Origin: an uncultured Roseburia sp. | GTDB lineage: Bacteria > Bacillota > Clostridia > Lachnospirales > Lachnospiraceae | NCBI GenBank assembly: GCA_947649645.1 | Contig: CANSSP010000003.1 | Span: forward strand, 1-64,000 | Direction of reading: 5' to 3' | Length of the DNA stretch: 64,000 bases | In this document: positions 62,371 to 64,000 of the stretch, piece after piece | How the letters are laid out: each line of letters opens with the position of its first letter | How positions within the stretch are numbered: position 1 is the stretch's first letter | Notes under the pieces: generated by a model | Told to the model about the DNA's origin: nothing | Seen by the model: the letters and a program-made list of their open reading frames with translations, nothing else | Database searches by the model: none | Translations under genes and position numbers: made by a program

Positions 62371-63795
62371 TCATGACGCGTCATCCCAATATTTTTCAAG
62401 AATCTTCGTATCAATCCGATCCAGCTCTTCTTTCGGGAGGATGTGTAAAAGCTCCCAGCCGACCGCAAGCGTCTCCTCGATCGTCCGGTTTTCATTTCTC
62501 CCCTGTCCCACAAACTTTTGTTCAAAGGCAGTTCCAAACTCCAGATACTTTTTATCAATCGGCGACAGCTCGTCCTCCCCGATCACGCTCGCTAAATCTC
62601 TGGCCTCTCCGACCCTGGCATATGACGAAAACAACTGATTCGCCACATCTTGATGATCTTCCCTGGTATACTTTGCTCCGATTCCATCTTTCATCAGACG
62701 CGAGAGCGACGGCAATACATTGACAGGCGGATAAATATTTTTCTGGTGCAGAGCGCGTTCCAGCACGATCTGCCCCTCCGTGATATACCCCGTCAGATCG
62801 GGAATCGGGTGCGTGATATCGTCATTTGGCATCGTAAGGATGGGAATCTGGGTCACTGACCCTTCCGAACCTTTTACAATCCCCGCCCTCTCGTACAGAC
62901 AGGCCAGCTCACTGTAGAGGTACCCCGGATATCCCTTCCTGCTCGGAATCTCTCCTTTCAGTGAAGATACCTCACGCATCGCCTCCGCAAAGGAAGTCAT
63001 ATCCGTCAGAATCACGAGAATATGCATATTTTTCTCAAACGCCAGATATTCCGCCGTCGTAAGCGCAACCTTTGGCGTAATCAGCCGTTCCGCGACCGGA
63101 TCGTTGGACAGATTTAAAAACATCGCCACATGAGAACTGACGCCGCACTCTTCAAAAGTCCGCTTAAAGTACTCCGCGACATCGTACTTTACTCCCATCG
63201 CGGCAAATACGATTGCAAACTCTCCCTCTCCGTCCGCAGCCCCGGCGTCCTCGCCCAGACTGGCCTGTTCCACGATCTGAGCCGCCAGTTCATCGTGCGG
63301 AAGTCCGTTTCCGGAAAAAATCGGCAGTTTCTGGCCCCGGATGAGCGTCGTTAGTCCGTCAATCGCAGAGATTCCTGTGCGGATATAATTTCTCGGATAC
63401 TCCCTGGTGCAAGGGTTCATCGGCTGTCCGTTGACATCCCGGAAAACCTCCGTGCGGACCGGTCCCAGCCCGTCGATCGGTTTCCCAAGTCCGTTTAACG
63501 TCCTGCCCAGAATATCCTCGGAAAGCCCGATCTCCATCGGCCGCCCGGTCAGCCTCGTGCGCGTGTTCAGAAGCGACATATCCGCCGTACTCTCAAACAC
63601 CTGGATCACCGCCTTATCTCCGGCAATCTCTACAATACGCCCCAGTTTTTTCTGCTGTGCCTCCACAGGCGCTCCTCCGGTGTATGCACTTCCGACGCCA
63701 AACTCCACTATCTCGTCGTAAAACGCGCCCTCCACGCCCTCCACCACGATCATCGGCCCGTTGATCTCACTCAAACCCAAATATTCTATCGCCAT
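62371..63795 (-). CDS. ntpB: V-type ATP synthase subunit B
   Basis: This 474-residue protein is the regulatory, non-catalytic nucleotide-binding subunit. As expected for B, the P-loop is degenerate ([17 protein letters not shown]). Other typical parts are [34 protein letters not shown] and [20 protein letters not shown]. The ATG follows GGAGGAAG. It lies 26 bp after the end of subunit A and 107 bp before subunit D, so the genes form an operon. Confidence 0.96.
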   Translation of the reverse strand: MAIEYLGLSEINGPMIVVEGVEGAFYDEIVEFGVGSAYTGGAPVEAQQKKLGRIVEIAGDKAVIQVFESTADMSLLNTRTRLTGRPMEIGLSEDILGRTLNGLGKPIDGLGPVRTEVFRDVNGQPMNPCTREYPRNYIRTGISAIDGLTTLIRGQKLPIFSGNGLPHDELAAQIVEQASLGEDAGAADGEGEFAIVFAAMGVKYDVAEYFKRTFEECGVSSHVAMFLNLSNDPVAERLITPKVALTTAEYLAFEKNMHILVILTDMTSFAEAMREVSSLKGEIPSRKGYPGYLYSELACLYERAGIVKGSEGSVTQIPILTMPNDDITHPIPDLTGYITEGQIVLERALHQKNIYPPVNVLPSLSRLMKDGIGAKYTREDHQDVANQLFSSYARVGEARDLASVIGEDELSPIDKKYLEFGTAFEQKFVGQGRNENRTIEETLAVGWELLHILPKEELDRIDTKILEKYWDDAS

Positions 63796-63821
63796 ACTGA
63801 CACACTTCCTCCATCCAAGCT

Positions 63822-64000
63822 TTATCCTTCCGTCGCAATCAGATGCTGATAAAAAGCATCGATCATTGTATGATATTCCTCAAACCGGTCCAGCTCCTGA
63901 TTTGCCACGTCATATTTGATAGAAATGATCTTTTCAAACACATCGCTCTCCCGCAGCAGCGCCATCGGCATACTCAGATCAATAAGAGCCTTACAGCGAT
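63822..64000 (-). CDS. ntpA: V-type ATP synthase subunit A, C-terminal end (cut by the window)
   Basis: Only the last 59 residues are inside the window. They read through [20 protein letters not shown] and end at [12 protein letters not shown] with the stop at 63822-63824. The position directly before subunit B identifies it as the catalytic subunit A. Confidence 0.88.
   Translation of the reverse strand, partial: RCKALIDLSMPMALLRESDVFEKIISIKYDVANQELDRFEEYHTMIDAFYQHLIATEG

Noticed and set aside
62184-62558. Frame of 124 codons overlapping subunits B and D of the V-ATPase
   Set aside because: It overlaps two well-supported genes on the same strand in another frame and has no start signal.
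1-64000. CRISPR arrays, tRNA or rRNA genes, insertion sequences
   Set aside because: No regular direct repeats, cloverleaf-like segments with conserved T-loop sequence, or transposase motifs were noticed in the intergenic spaces. A tRNAscan-SE or CRISPR search was not possible.

Overview
The window looks like the chromosome of an anaerobic Clostridia bacterium, most likely a Lachnospiraceae gut commensal. The evidence is a moderate GC content near 50%, strong AGGAGG ribosome binding sites, a SCIFF peptide with its radical SAM maturase next to a TIGR04086-type membrane protein and a SecD-SecF fusion, a V-type ATPase operon, and a GH88 uronyl hydrolase. This placement is inferred from gene content only. 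No rRNA, tRNA, CRISPR array or transposase was recognised.

Layout. 0.1-4.8 kb: tex with a cyclophilin upstream (minus strand), then a C39-like cysteine peptidase and an SDR oxidoreductase (plus strand), closed by a strong bidirectional terminator. 4.8-10.5 kb: secDF, scfB, the 46-residue scfA (SCIFF), a lipoprotein amidase and a TIGR04086 protein. 10.5-16.7 kb: housekeeping and regulatory genes (sugar epimerase, hemolysin III family, a ClpP paralogue coupled to a small AraC regulator, asnS, a GntR/FCD regulator, ispE). 17.1-21.1 kb: an unknown small protein and an AT-rich island holding a metallophosphoesterase-STAND NTPase fusion, a likely phage-defence protein. 21.2-30.6 kb: an aminotransferase, rarA, a creatininase-family amidohydrolase, and sbcC/sbcD.

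30.9-59.6 kb is the centre of interest. Twenty genes on the minus strand, with short gaps or overlaps, appear to form one 28-kb operon behind a single promoter whose -35/-10 spacer is filled by a perfect 20-bp palindrome (59538-59557). In transcription order: a membrane VWA protein, a 726-residue putative contractile sheath, two paralogous putative tube proteins, DnaJ, two FHA proteins, two PP2C-like proteins (the second probably catalytically dead), two unknown probable baseplate proteins, an Hsp70-like ATPase, a DUF4280 PAAR-muramidase, a probable baseplate/receptor-binding adaptor, a DcrB-like protein, VgrG, a pentapeptide-repeat protein, an Imm11-like protein, a VgrG-Rhs fusion with a C-terminal GIY-YIG-like toxin, and an LRR-type protein in the immunity position. 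I read this as a contractile injection system of Gram-positive type that lacks a recognisable ClpV ATPase and TssJLM membrane complex. It carries an FHA/phosphatase signalling set and an Hsp70/DnaJ pair instead. Spike and toxin assignments rest on recognisable motifs. Sheath, tube and baseplate assignments are inferences from size, order and weak motifs.

59.7-64 kb: a GH88 hydrolase, a GtrA-like membrane protein, and the V-type ATPase genes for subunits D, B and the end of A, cut by the window edge.
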